From positions 1-64,000 of the forward strand of contig NZ_CAMLSE010000005.1 of NCBI RefSeq assembly GCF_946482605.1: a DNA stretch of 64,000 bases, read 5' to 3'. Positions within the stretch are counted from its first letter, which is position 1, and each line of letters opens with the position of its first letter. This document shows positions 8,694 to 16,507 of the stretch, in pieces. Under the pieces are notes generated by a model. That model did no database searches. It worked only from the letters and a program-made list of their open reading frames with translations, and was not told where the DNA came from. A program made the translations under genes and the position numbers. The DNA comes from an uncultured Dyadobacter sp. GTDB taxonomy: Bacteria; Bacteroidota; Bacteroidia; Cytophagales; Spirosomataceae.

Positions 8694-10172
8694 ATGAAGC
8701 AAATTTTACATCTGTTTCTATGCATTCTCGTTTCATACCTCCCAACACTATCAGCCTACGGGCAACGGTCAAAGGCATTCCAAAATATCCGGTACGAAAT
8801 AGGGAGTGGTGTTCTGTTTTCAACTTCTTCTTCAAATCCATTCTGGAATCGCACCAATCAATACGGTGAGGTACCTCTCGAATCGCAAATTTTCTCGCTG
8901 CGCGGCCAGGCCAGTAAAGGATATGACAGTACGCGGAAATTTTCATATGGCTACGGCATCCGTTCCGTTTTGAATGTCGGTTCCAAAAATCAAATTGTAT
9001 TGCCCGAACTATATGTGAAGCTCCGTTATAAAGCGATCGAATTCGATGCCGGCCGGCGTCGCGAAATAGTGGGATTAACGGATACCACGCTCAGCTCAGG
9101 CTCATATATCTGGTCAGGCAATGCCATACCCATTCCAAAAGTTCAATTATCGATTCCCAATTATACACCTGTTCTTTTCAAGAGCGGTATTCTGTCTCTC
9201 AAAGCACAGCTATCACACGGCTGGTTTGGATCGGGTGACTCTACAAAAAAATATCTCCTTCACCAATCGAGCATTTATATACGACTTGGAAAGCCTGCCT
9301 GGCGTTTTAAGTTCTATACCGGAATCAATCACCAGGCTCAATGGGGCGGAAAACCTGCGGTCCCTTTTTATGATTACAATACCAAGGTTATGGTAAATCA
9401 ATTCGGACAAAGCATGGAAGCTTTCCTAAATGTCGCGATGGGACTTCCGATCAACTACGGCTCCTATCGTTTCAAGACAGGCGGGCAGGTTTATGGAGAA
9501 GGTAACCGTTTGGGCAACCATTTGGGCACCGTCGATCTGTGTCTGGAGTATACCGGGGCTCAGAGCCGATGGCTGATCTACCGCCAATCCATCTATGAAG
9601 ACGGTTCCTTATTTTTTCTCAACAACATCAGTGATGGTTTATCCGGCATTTCGTGGACGGCCCGCAAGAGAAATTCAGGACTAATGAAGATCGTTGTTGA
9701 ATATCTTCATACCTCCGATCAAGGTGGGCCGCTTTCATCCCGAGCTGTACTGCCGGAACTGAGAGGCCAGGACAATTATTTTAACAACGGCCTTTATGAG
9801 GACGGTTGGGTTTATCGGAAACAAACCATCGGAACGGCCTTCCTGATGCCATTACGGAATTCAACAGGTCTTACCGGCGATAAAATAAAAGAGCTTAATC
9901 CGAATCATATATTCAATAACAGGGTCAATGCCCTTATCGTGAGCGTGCAAAGCCGTGTAAGGAAGTTGAATCTCATCTCGCGCATTTCGACCAGTAAGAA
10001 TTTAGGAAATTACCGGGTCGACTACCCGCTTTCAGTCACTCAGCTCTCATTGCTGCAACAAATAGCCTTTCCAGTCAAACAATATACAGTTTCCGCGGGG
10101 CTCGCCTATGACAATGGAGGACTTCTTAAAAAAAATGCAGGCATTTCATTGATGGTCAACCGCAAATTCTGA
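8694..10172 (+). CDS. Wzi-like capsule assembly outer-membrane protein
   Basis: The 492-residue product has a signal peptide cleaved near LSAYGQ (about residue 24), then a region rich in aromatic beta-strand patterns ending in a Phe-terminated strand (ISLMVNRKF), typical of an outer-membrane barrel. Segments such as SGSYIWSGNAIPIPKVQLSI and HGWFGSGDSTKKYLLHQSS resemble the capsule-assembly Wzi family of Bacteroidota, whose members help attach or organise capsule at the surface. It is transcribed away from the phosphatase/wza/wzc operon and sits between that operon and the sugar-biosynthesis cluster. The next gene starts 3 bp after its stop. Confidence 0.8.
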   Translation: MKQILHLFLCILVSYLPTLSAYGQRSKAFQNIRYEIGSGVLFSTSSSNPFWNRTNQYGEVPLESQIFSLRGQASKGYDSTRKFSYGYGIRSVLNVGSKNQIVLPELYVKLRYKAIEFDAGRRREIVGLTDTTLSSGSYIWSGNAIPIPKVQLSIPNYTPVLFKSGILSLKAQLSHGWFGSGDSTKKYLLHQSSIYIRLGKPAWRFKFYTGINHQAQWGGKPAVPFYDYNTKVMVNQFGQSMEAFLNVAMGLPINYGSYRFKTGGQVYGEGNRLGNHLGTVDLCLEYTGAQSRWLIYRQSIYEDGSLFFLNNISDGLSGISWTARKRNSGLMKIVVEYLHTSDQGGPLSSRAVLPELRGQDNYFNNGLYEDGWVYRKQTIGTAFLMPLRNSTGLTGDKIKELNPNHIFNNRVNALIVSVQSRVRKLNLISRISTSKNLGNYRVDYPLSVTQLSLLQQIAFPVKQYTVSAGLAYDNGGLLKKNAGISLMVNRKF

Positions 10173-10175
10173 TAC

Positions 10176-10754
10176 ATGAAAACATTTCTTTTCCTTGTCG
10201 TGATGACATTGCCTGTTTGGTTGCAAGCCCAAAATCCGGAAACGGCTAAATCCATTCTGGTGTCGGCGGAAACGACTGCATTACCTGCCCAGGATTCATT
10301 AACGACCAAAAGAAAGATCCTGTCCACTTCCATTTACCGGAATGCAACCAGGCTTTCATCAGAAGCGATCCGGGCATTGTATGAGGGAAATAAAAAGGCC
10401 CGGAAAAGTTATCTGAGCGGGAAAATTCTGACACCAGCAGGGCCTGTGATCTCAGCCGCAGGCATTGCCTTAGGGTATGTGGCGATCAAGGGAAAACCAG
10501 CTTCCGCGAATATACATTACAACCAACAGGACATTACGGCCCAATACACAATTCGCGACCGCACCAAGTTGGCCGCCGGTGTGGGACTGTTTATCGGAGG
10601 TTTCGTACTGCTCGAATTTTCTAATGACCTGATCGTCCGGTCGACCCGCCGGTTTAATTCAGAACTCAAATATCTTCAGGCCGCTGACCCAAAACCGTCC
10701 CTGCATTTTGGGATAACCCCTTCCGGAAACCTGGGCGTATTTGCCCGCTTCTAG
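10176..10754 (+). CDS. Unknown exported protein, co-transcribed with the Wzi-like gene
   Basis: I do not recognise this 192-residue protein. It has a signal peptide (MKTFLFLVVMTLPVWLQAQ), a charged stretch (about 50-85) and two hydrophobic glycine-rich segments (about 88-106 and 133-148). The end LHFGITPSGNLGVFARF has the aromatic C-terminus of outer-membrane strands. It begins 3 bp after the Wzi-like gene, so the pair should share a transcript and may act together at the cell surface. Its last 4 bp overlap the end of the convergent epimerase gene, leaving no room for a terminator between them. Confidence 0.65.
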   Translation: MKTFLFLVVMTLPVWLQAQNPETAKSILVSAETTALPAQDSLTTKRKILSTSIYRNATRLSSEAIRALYEGNKKARKSYLSGKILTPAGPVISAAGIALGYVAIKGKPASANIHYNQQDITAQYTIRDRTKLAAGVGLFIGGFVLLEFSNDLIVRSTRRFNSELKYLQAADPKPSLHFGITPSGNLGVFARF

Positions 10755-11902
10755 TCGGAGTGGTTCGCATTGAGTATACCCAGCATCTTTTCCGCGGCGT
10801 GACCGTCACCATAAATTTTACGATAGCTGATATCGGGCTTGTTTTCAAAATACTCGTAGGCGCTAAGCATTTTTGACTTGCCTGCATCGCATAAAACAGC
10901 CGCCCCACTCTCCACTATCTCAGTCCATTCTGTTTCAGAACGCATAATGATGCATGGCTTGTTAAGGAAATATGCCTCCTTTTGAACTCCCCCCGAATCG
11001 GTAATAATAAGCCTGGCTTCCTGCTCCAACTGTATGATTTCCAGGAACGAAACCGGCGGCACCATTAAAAAAAACGGATTGTTCCTGATTTCCCGGAGCA
11101 AACCTGGCTTCAACAGCACATCCATTTGCTTGGATGTGCGTGGATGAACGGGGCAGATAATCCTGATACCGTACATCCGCGTCATTTCCGATAACGCTTC
11201 AAAGATTGCATTCAAGCGAAGGGGATCGTCCGTATTTGCATTCCGGTGGAGGGTCGCAAGCAGGAAATCGCCCGGGGTAAGGTTATATTTTTCGAGGACG
11301 GAGGCTTTCTTTTTCGCCACCTCGGTAAAAAACATCGTGTTGTCATACATCACATCCCCGACATTGAAGATTCCGGGATTGTCGATGGTGTAAGGAGCGA
11401 CACTGTTTACATTAAACCCCTCTCTGATCAAATTATCGTAGCCGGTTTGGGTTGGGGGAAAAAGATAGGTTGATACATGATCGCTGAGAATTCTATTGAT
11501 TTCCTCAGGCATCGTTTTATTGAAAGAACGCAAACCTGCTTCAATATGAACGATGGGAACATGTATTTTAGAACCTGCGATTGCACCGGCAAGTGTCGAG
11601 TTGGTGTCTCCATACAGGATCAGGTAATCGGGTTTTTCCTGTTTAACAATTTCTTCAATACCCATGATCATTTTGCCCGTTTGCACGCCGTGCTCACCCG
11701 ATCCTACGCCTAAGTTATAGCTCGGCTGGGCTATCTGTAGTTCTTCGAAGAACAGAGAGGACATGTTTGCGTCATAATGCTGACCGGTATGAACGATAAC
11801 CTCTTGCATTTGATCACTGAAAGTAGTCCTTACCGCGCGGGTCATCGCTGCGGCTTTAATGATCTGGGGCCTGGCTCCAATAATGCTCAGGAGTTTTTTC
11901 AT
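10751..11902 (-). CDS. wbpI: UDP-GlcNAc3NAcA 2-epimerase (WbpI-like)
   Basis: The protein belongs to the non-hydrolysing UDP-GlcNAc 2-epimerase family and is about 383 residues long. Motifs include IIGARPQIIKAAA, TGQHYDANMS, YGDTNSTLAGA, HIEAGLRSFN, MPEEINRILSDH and TDSGGVQKEA. The TGQHYD, GSGEHGVQTG and SFNKTMPEE variants fit WbpI, which inverts C2 of UDP-GlcNAc(3NAc)A to give UDP-ManNAc(3NAc)A, better than WecB. The other steps of that pathway are in this cluster. The start is ATG 11902, which overlaps the upstream gene by 47 bp; a TTG three bases earlier is possible. This is the last gene of the long minus-strand cluster. Confidence 0.88.
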   Translation of the reverse strand: MKKLLSIIGARPQIIKAAAMTRAVRTTFSDQMQEVIVHTGQHYDANMSSLFFEELQIAQPSYNLGVGSGEHGVQTGKMIMGIEEIVKQEKPDYLILYGDTNSTLAGAIAGSKIHVPIVHIEAGLRSFNKTMPEEINRILSDHVSTYLFPPTQTGYDNLIREGFNVNSVAPYTIDNPGIFNVGDVMYDNTMFFTEVAKKKASVLEKYNLTPGDFLLATLHRNANTDDPLRLNAIFEALSEMTRMYGIRIICPVHPRTSKQMDVLLKPGLLREIRNNPFFLMVPPVSFLEIIQLEQEARLIITDSGGVQKEAYFLNKPCIIMRSETEWTEIVESGAAVLCDAGKSKMLSAYEYFENKPDISYRKIYGDGHAAEKMLGILNANHSD

Positions 11903-12980
11903 CAATGTGATTATTTTTCATCAAATCAGCACTCGCCGGGTAATTTTCAATAAACCAGGTCAAGAATGCGGTCACGTCTATTTTTTCCCGAAGCATTCGC
12001 ATTCTTCTCTGCTGAAAATCCTGTTTCAAATGCGGTTCTGCCAACAGGGTACTTGCTTTGGCCAGCAATTTTTCTTCTTGCTCCGGATGTATTCCATATG
12101 TCAACCGGTAGGTATGTTCCAGTTCCTCTAGCACGGAGATCCTTCCCGCAAAACTGCTGCATCGGATGGAAGGTGTTCCTAACACAGCAGCTTCGACAGA
12201 CATACTCTGGCTGTCACATACCAGCAAAGTGGCAGCTGCCAGTATCTGATGCATATCAGAAGGCCGAATTTCCAACCGGTATTGTATATACTTTTCATCC
12301 AAAGAAGATTCAGAAGATATAAGCACTTTGTGTCCCATGGCTGTAATAACGTTGATCAGCTGGTCCAGCAACCTCCCACTTATCCCCTTGACCCCAAAGT
12401 CATGATGAGCCGTAAGCCTGACCAGCCGGATCAGTACAAATGAGTCGGGCAGGCCGTACCTTGCGCGAATGCCTTCATCAGCTCTAAAAACATTGGGGTG
12501 CAGGTACCCAAGTTTCATGTAACCTGCGTAGCCCACTTTCTTGGATGTCCATTTGCCAACGTCGCAAACGACAGGGCAAAGTATGGTCTGTGTAAAAGGA
12601 AAGGTCAGCTTGCCCAATGTTTTAATGATCTCATAGTCGTCTTCGGTAATGGTAATCCTGTTGATTCTGAGCAGCATTCCCAATTGAGCCAACGAGGCAT
12701 CCGTACCAATTAACAGATCAGGTCTTTTTCTGATCAGTATGGGAAAGATGGTGATCAGCCTCTGCACCAGGCTCCACGCCACGGCCAATTTGGAATGGCC
12801 CCGCTCCCGCATGAGAATGTTCCGGTAAGGAATTCCATCTGCCCTAACAAGAGACTCAAGCACGTCTTTCGTTTTGATGAGAATGATGATTTCGTGCTTT
12901 TCAGTCTGTATGAGCCTTCGTATTGTTTCCCGAAGAAACAAATACTGTGCAGGATGGCCAAAGTAAAAAAGTAGTTTCAT
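11856..12980 (-). CDS. DUF354 family protein (GT-B-like fold)
   Basis: The 374-residue protein starts with MKLLFYFGHPAQYLFLRETI, as DUF354 proteins do. It continues with LIGTDASLAQLGMLLRI, ITITEDDYEIIK, KKVGYAGYMKLGYLHPN and a C-terminal LLVCDSQSMSVEAAVLGTPS motif resembling the sugar-nucleotide half of GT-B enzymes and the WecB family. The function of DUF354 is not established; its members occur in surface-polysaccharide loci. Lying between the amidotransferase WbpG and the epimerase WbpI, it may be the transferase or a processing enzyme for the resulting uronic acid, which is inference. The start overlaps the wbpG stop as ATGA, suggesting translational coupling. Confidence 0.75.
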   Translation of the reverse strand: MKLLFYFGHPAQYLFLRETIRRLIQTEKHEIIILIKTKDVLESLVRADGIPYRNILMRERGHSKLAVAWSLVQRLITIFPILIRKRPDLLIGTDASLAQLGMLLRINRITITEDDYEIIKTLGKLTFPFTQTILCPVVCDVGKWTSKKVGYAGYMKLGYLHPNVFRADEGIRARYGLPDSFVLIRLVRLTAHHDFGVKGISGRLLDQLINVITAMGHKVLISSESSLDEKYIQYRLEIRPSDMHQILAAATLLVCDSQSMSVEAAVLGTPSIRCSSFAGRISVLEELEHTYRLTYGIHPEQEEKLLAKASTLLAEPHLKQDFQQRRMRMLREKIDVTAFLTWFIENYPASADLMKNNHIDEKTPEHYWSQAPDH

Positions 12981-14134
12981 TTGGCCACCTTCCCTCCAAT
13001 CATCTCATTAGCCGAAACAGACATCGGCGTAAATGCATACAGTTTTTTCAAAACAGGTCGAAACCGCCTTGCCAGGTCCATCGTCAATTGATAGTGAGAC
13101 GGGTAATCGAAGGCATTTTTATTGGGGCTTTTCCAAATTTTGTCATACTCTTCCCGGCTCATCCCGAGTTTTTTCAAAGTATAATCCAAAAGCTCGAACA
13201 ACTCTTTCTCAGGAGCGAAAGGCTGTTTCAGAAGCTGCAAGGCCTCCTCTCTCTGCATAGCATTGCTCAAAACCTGGGCCGACAGGTTGATCTTACGTTT
13301 GTCAATCCCGAATTTACGCGGGAGCCAGTAGGCCATGGCGAATTTGGTAAACAGATTTTCATGATGGTGGCCGCCATAGTCTTTCCAGTCATATTCACGG
13401 ATCAAAAGCGCTTTGGCTTCCTGCTTACTGTAATTCAGATAGTAGTATGGCCTGATATCCTTGATCTTCCGGATCAGTCCGCAGTATGCCATCCGCGCAA
13501 TCGTGAGCATCGGATAGGTTTTGAGGGCAACCCCGGTCCCGAACCTGGCATGGATATATTTCAGTTGCCGGGCATCGGAATAGGTCCATTCCTTGGGTTG
13601 TTTGCCCTCGGACCGAAAGTCGTTTCCCCTTAGAATAAACCTAATCCCTTCTTTGGATGCGACCTTGTACATTACCGCCTTAATGGCAAGGTCGGTAGGC
13701 GCATCAATCCAGGGCAGGGAAGCTTTCATGTAGGCCTTAAGCAAGTCCTTCATTTCCTCATAGTCGATAACGTAGGTTTCCAGGTCAATATTCAGGCGCG
13801 AGGTCACTTTATAAATATTCTGCACGGCGATCTCACTGTTGAACCCGTTATCCAGGTTCAGCGCCAACGGACGTAATCCGCATTGATGCGCTACATGGAG
13901 AATATAAGAGCTATCAACTCCCCCACTGACCCCTATCAGACAATCATATCGCTTGTTTTTACCGGCGCTTTTCATTTCAGCGACCAGTTGCTGCCAGTCA
14001 GCGCTGCCTTTTTCGCCCCGGGGATAATCCGCCATCATTTTTTCCTGAAGGCGGCAGAAATTGGATACACCATCCTCATCGAACCGGATGCCTGGTATTG
14101 ATTCGTCCCAAACGCCTTTGCTACAAATTTTCAT
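12977..14134 (-). CDS. wbpG: N-acetyl sugar amidotransferase (WbpG/PseA family)
   Basis: The 385-residue enzyme uses ammonia supplied by HisH2/HisF2 to convert an N-acetyl group of a nucleotide sugar to an acetamidino group. The ATP-pyrophosphatase loop LIGVSGGVDSSYI (residues 67-79) is intact, and RGNDFRSEGKQP and a C-terminal SREEYDKIW segment fit the family. The N-terminal motif IPGIRFDEDGV is present. As I recall the family, four cysteines are usual there, but only Cys4 and Cys27 remain; the positions of the other two read Gly and Ser. It overlaps hisF2 by ATGA. The likely substrate is UDP-ManNAc(3NAc)A from the same cluster. Confidence 0.88.
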   Translation of the reverse strand: MKICSKGVWDESIPGIRFDEDGVSNFCRLQEKMMADYPRGEKGSADWQQLVAEMKSAGKNKRYDCLIGVSGGVDSSYILHVAHQCGLRPLALNLDNGFNSEIAVQNIYKVTSRLNIDLETYVIDYEEMKDLLKAYMKASLPWIDAPTDLAIKAVMYKVASKEGIRFILRGNDFRSEGKQPKEWTYSDARQLKYIHARFGTGVALKTYPMLTIARMAYCGLIRKIKDIRPYYYLNYSKQEAKALLIREYDWKDYGGHHHENLFTKFAMAYWLPRKFGIDKRKINLSAQVLSNAMQREEALQLLKQPFAPEKELFELLDYTLKKLGMSREEYDKIWKSPNKNAFDYPSHYQLTMDLARRFRPVLKKLYAFTPMSVSANEMIGGKVAK

Positions 14135-14901
14135 AAATCGCTGCCAAATAATTTCAACAATTCGTTCTGGCTGGGGTAGTTGACCAGCACCGCTTTCCGC
14201 GGGCCGTGGTACACAAATAATGAGCCGGCCGCCATCGCAGAAGCATGAGTTTCTGTAAATGCCCTATGCAAATCATCGAGACTCCCGGCCCCGCCCAACG
14301 CGACCACCGGTATTTCCACCGCTTCCGAAACTTCTTTCACAAGCTTCCAGTCGTAGCCCTGCATTTTCCCATCGTGTTGGATAGAACTGATAACGATTTC
14401 CCCGGCCCCCTTTTCCTGCATTAGCTGAGCCCACACGACTGGGGACATCCCGGTCGCCCTGGTACCGCCTGCAATATAAACCTGCTCTTTTCCCCAGAAA
14501 TTTTTCTTCACATCAATGGATACCACGATTGTTGAGCTCCCAAACATATCCGAGGCCGCTTTGACAAAGTCAGGGTTCTCGAAAGCATATGAATTGATGA
14601 TCACTTTTTCAGCTCCCGCATTGATGACCGATTTAATGTCTTTTAAACTCCGTACCCCGCCCCCCACGGCAAACGGCATATTAGCTTCATCCCCTATCCG
14701 CCACACAAAGTCCGGAGAAATAACCCTTTTTTCACTGGTGGCAAGAATGTCCAGCAGTATGAGTTCATCGGCCCGCAGATCATTCAGTATTCTGACCGCA
14801 TTGATCGGATCACCAATGTAGCGGTGGTCTTTAAACTGAACCGACTTGACTAATCCTTTGTCCCTCAGCAGCAAAACGGGTATCACGCGCGGTCGAAACA
14901 T
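14131..14901 (-). CDS. hisF2: HisF-like cyclase subunit for sugar amidination (HisF2)
   Basis: The 256-residue TIM-barrel protein resembles HisF (FAVGGGVRSLKDIKSVINAG, EKVIINSYAFENP, SIDVKKNFWGK, VALGGAGSLDDL) but begins RVIPVLLLRDKGLVKSVQF. The catalytic Asp of histidine-pathway HisF (Asp11 in the CLDVKDG segment) is therefore Leu. This fits the HisF2 group of O-antigen and flagellin loci, which receives ammonia from HisH and passes it to the WbpG-type amidotransferase instead of making imidazole glycerol phosphate. It lies 5 bp after hisH2 and overlaps wbpG. No other histidine genes are present, which supports the polysaccharide role. Confidence 0.88.
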   Translation of the reverse strand: MFRPRVIPVLLLRDKGLVKSVQFKDHRYIGDPINAVRILNDLRADELILLDILATSEKRVISPDFVWRIGDEANMPFAVGGGVRSLKDIKSVINAGAEKVIINSYAFENPDFVKAASDMFGSSTIVVSIDVKKNFWGKEQVYIAGGTRATGMSPVVWAQLMQEKGAGEIVISSIQHDGKMQGYDWKLVKEVSEAVEIPVVALGGAGSLDDLHRAFTETHASAMAAGSLFVYHGPRKAVLVNYPSQNELLKLFGSDL

Positions 14902-14906
14902 CGGTT

Positions 14907-15560
14907 TTATATCAGCGTCAGAAAGTTACGGAGCATTTGTTCCCCGCAGTCGTGACTTTTCTCAGGATGAAACTGGGTGCCGTAAATGTTCCCTTTTTGT
15001 ACGGCCGACGTAAATGTATATTCGTACTCAGTGGCTGCGAGCACATCCTCACGTGCCACTCCTGCCAGGTGAAATGAATGGACAAAATAATATTGCATCT
15101 CCGGAAGCAATTGGTGAAACAAAAGCGACTCTTGCTGTAAGATGGCCGTGTTCCAACCCATATGCGGCACTCTGTACTTTAATTTATCAGCAATCGTGAA
15201 ACGTTTGACTTCCGCATCGATCCATCCTAAGCCTTTGATATTTCCCTCCTCACTGTATCCTGCCATCAGCTGCATGCCGAGGCAAATACCTAAAATGGGG
15301 GCCTTTTCATGTAAAACCCTGTGATTCAACACCTCCCATATTCCTGATTCCCTCAGGTTTTTTACACCATTGGCAAAGTGACCCACGCCTGGCAAAATGA
15401 GCTTGTCGGCGGTGGCAATCACGTCCGGTTCGGCAGATACCGTCGCAGCTTCCCCAACGCGTTCACATTTGCGCAGCACCGAACGCAAGTTTCCCATTCC
15501 GTAGTCAACAATTATCGTTTTGGAAGGAAAATTCTGCACATCAAGTTTATTCAAAATCAA
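14907..15560 (-). CDS. hisH2: HisH-like glutaminase subunit for sugar amidination (HisH2)
   Basis: This 217-residue class I glutamine amidotransferase releases ammonia from glutamine. The nucleophile Cys93 lies in GICLGMQLM, and the His198/Glu200 dyad in FHPEKSHD completes the triad. IIVDYGMGNLRSVLRKCERVG near the N-terminus is typical of HisH. The reading frame opens with TTG at 15560, whose bases overlap the TGA stop of the preceding gene (TTGA); no in-frame ATG is available, and a GTG six codons on is the other candidate. It works with HisF2 and WbpG, which follow directly. Confidence 0.88.
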   Translation of the reverse strand: MILNKLDVQNFPSKTIIVDYGMGNLRSVLRKCERVGEAATVSAEPDVIATADKLILPGVGHFANGVKNLRESGIWEVLNHRVLHEKAPILGICLGMQLMAGYSEEGNIKGLGWIDAEVKRFTIADKLKYRVPHMGWNTAILQQESLLFHQLLPEMQYYFVHSFHLAGVAREDVLAATEYEYTFTSAVQKGNIYGTQFHPEKSHDCGEQMLRNFLTLI

Positions 15561-16507
15561 GCATTCTTGCCACCCCTATAAATCTCGATCAATCTTCTCG
15601 CTATGAGCCTGTTATCCAGGGATTGCACCGCCTCTCGGCCACGTATGGAAACGGTCCCGCTCAACACTTTCCTGAGCTTATCGGCCACATCTGCCGGTTC
15701 GTAGGATGTCAGGTAGCATCCCTCCACTCCCGCAATCCAATGCCTGGCGTCTCCGACATCCGTAGTGATGACCGGGCAATTGCAAGCGAGCGCTTCCTTG
15801 ACGAACTGGGGTGAACCTTCCGTGTGCGACGTCATCAGGGCTGCATCTGCCGCCGACAAAAGTTGCGCGACCTGCACCCGGCTGAAATTTTTCAATTCAA
15901 TCAGTTCAATTTCCTCGTTTGCCAATAAGCCTATTGCTTCACGAGCTAATGGATAGTTTTTAACCGGGTTATCAAATGCCGATGAAAAAAGGATATATTT
16001 TTTATCGGGCTTAAATCCAAGTTGCTTTCGGGCTGTTTCTTTGTGTTCTATTTTAAAAATATCGAAATCTATTCCACAAGGGAGCACGAAGCTTTTATTT
16101 TTCGAACTGACCAGAGACCTTTTTCTTAATAAGTCACTCACATAAATGGTTTTCTCACTCAACAATTCAACCGCGGCTGAAATAAGCCTCAGCTTTTGAA
16201 CATTGATATCAGAACCATGAAACGTTGAGATCACAGGAACCTTCCTCTGAAGATTAGCCAGCAAAGCGGAGAGCGAAAAATGGGCATGGATGTAGTCATA
16301 GTTTGTCTCCGCAAGTCGCGCAACCAGTTCCTGCCTGCTTTTCAGGTACCCCGAAAACCCCTTGTGCCGAATAAAAAAGTAATCGAACCAGATGCCGGCG
16401 TCTGCCTTTTCAACTGCCTTTACCTGATCATAGATGAAGGCCTGATGCTTTTCAAACTCAAACCCGGGGGCATTTCCGCTGCATACGATCAGTATCCGCA
16501 TCGGCAT
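15557..16507 (-). CDS. Glycosyltransferase family 4 protein
   Basis: The start at ATG 16507 shares one base with the TAA of the upstream membrane-protein gene (TAATG). That gives a 316-residue product beginning MPMRILIVCSGN, the normal GT4 N-terminus; the frame stays open further upstream but those residues look non-coding. The C-terminal half has the GT-B donor-site pattern: LFSSAFDNPVKNYPLA, LLSAADAALMTSHTEGSPQ, then KEALACNCPVITTDVGDA with the glutamates expected for retaining enzymes. FHGSDINV in the N-terminal half is typical too. It should add one sugar to the growing lipid-linked repeat unit on the cytoplasmic face. The sugar cannot be told from sequence. Confidence 0.87.
   Translation of the reverse strand: MPMRILIVCSGNAPGFEFEKHQAFIYDQVKAVEKADAGIWFDYFFIRHKGFSGYLKSRQELVARLAETNYDYIHAHFSLSALLANLQRKVPVISTFHGSDINVQKLRLISAAVELLSEKTIYVSDLLRKRSLVSSKNKSFVLPCGIDFDIFKIEHKETARKQLGFKPDKKYILFSSAFDNPVKNYPLAREAIGLLANEEIELIELKNFSRVQVAQLLSAADAALMTSHTEGSPQFVKEALACNCPVITTDVGDARHWIAGVEGCYLTSYEPADVADKLRKVLSGTVSIRGREAVQSLDNRLIARRLIEIYRGGKNA

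Noticed and set aside
12977..15560. Histidine biosynthesis genes
   Set aside because: HisH and HisF homologues are coupled to a sugar amidotransferase, other his genes are missing and HisF lacks a catalytic Asp.
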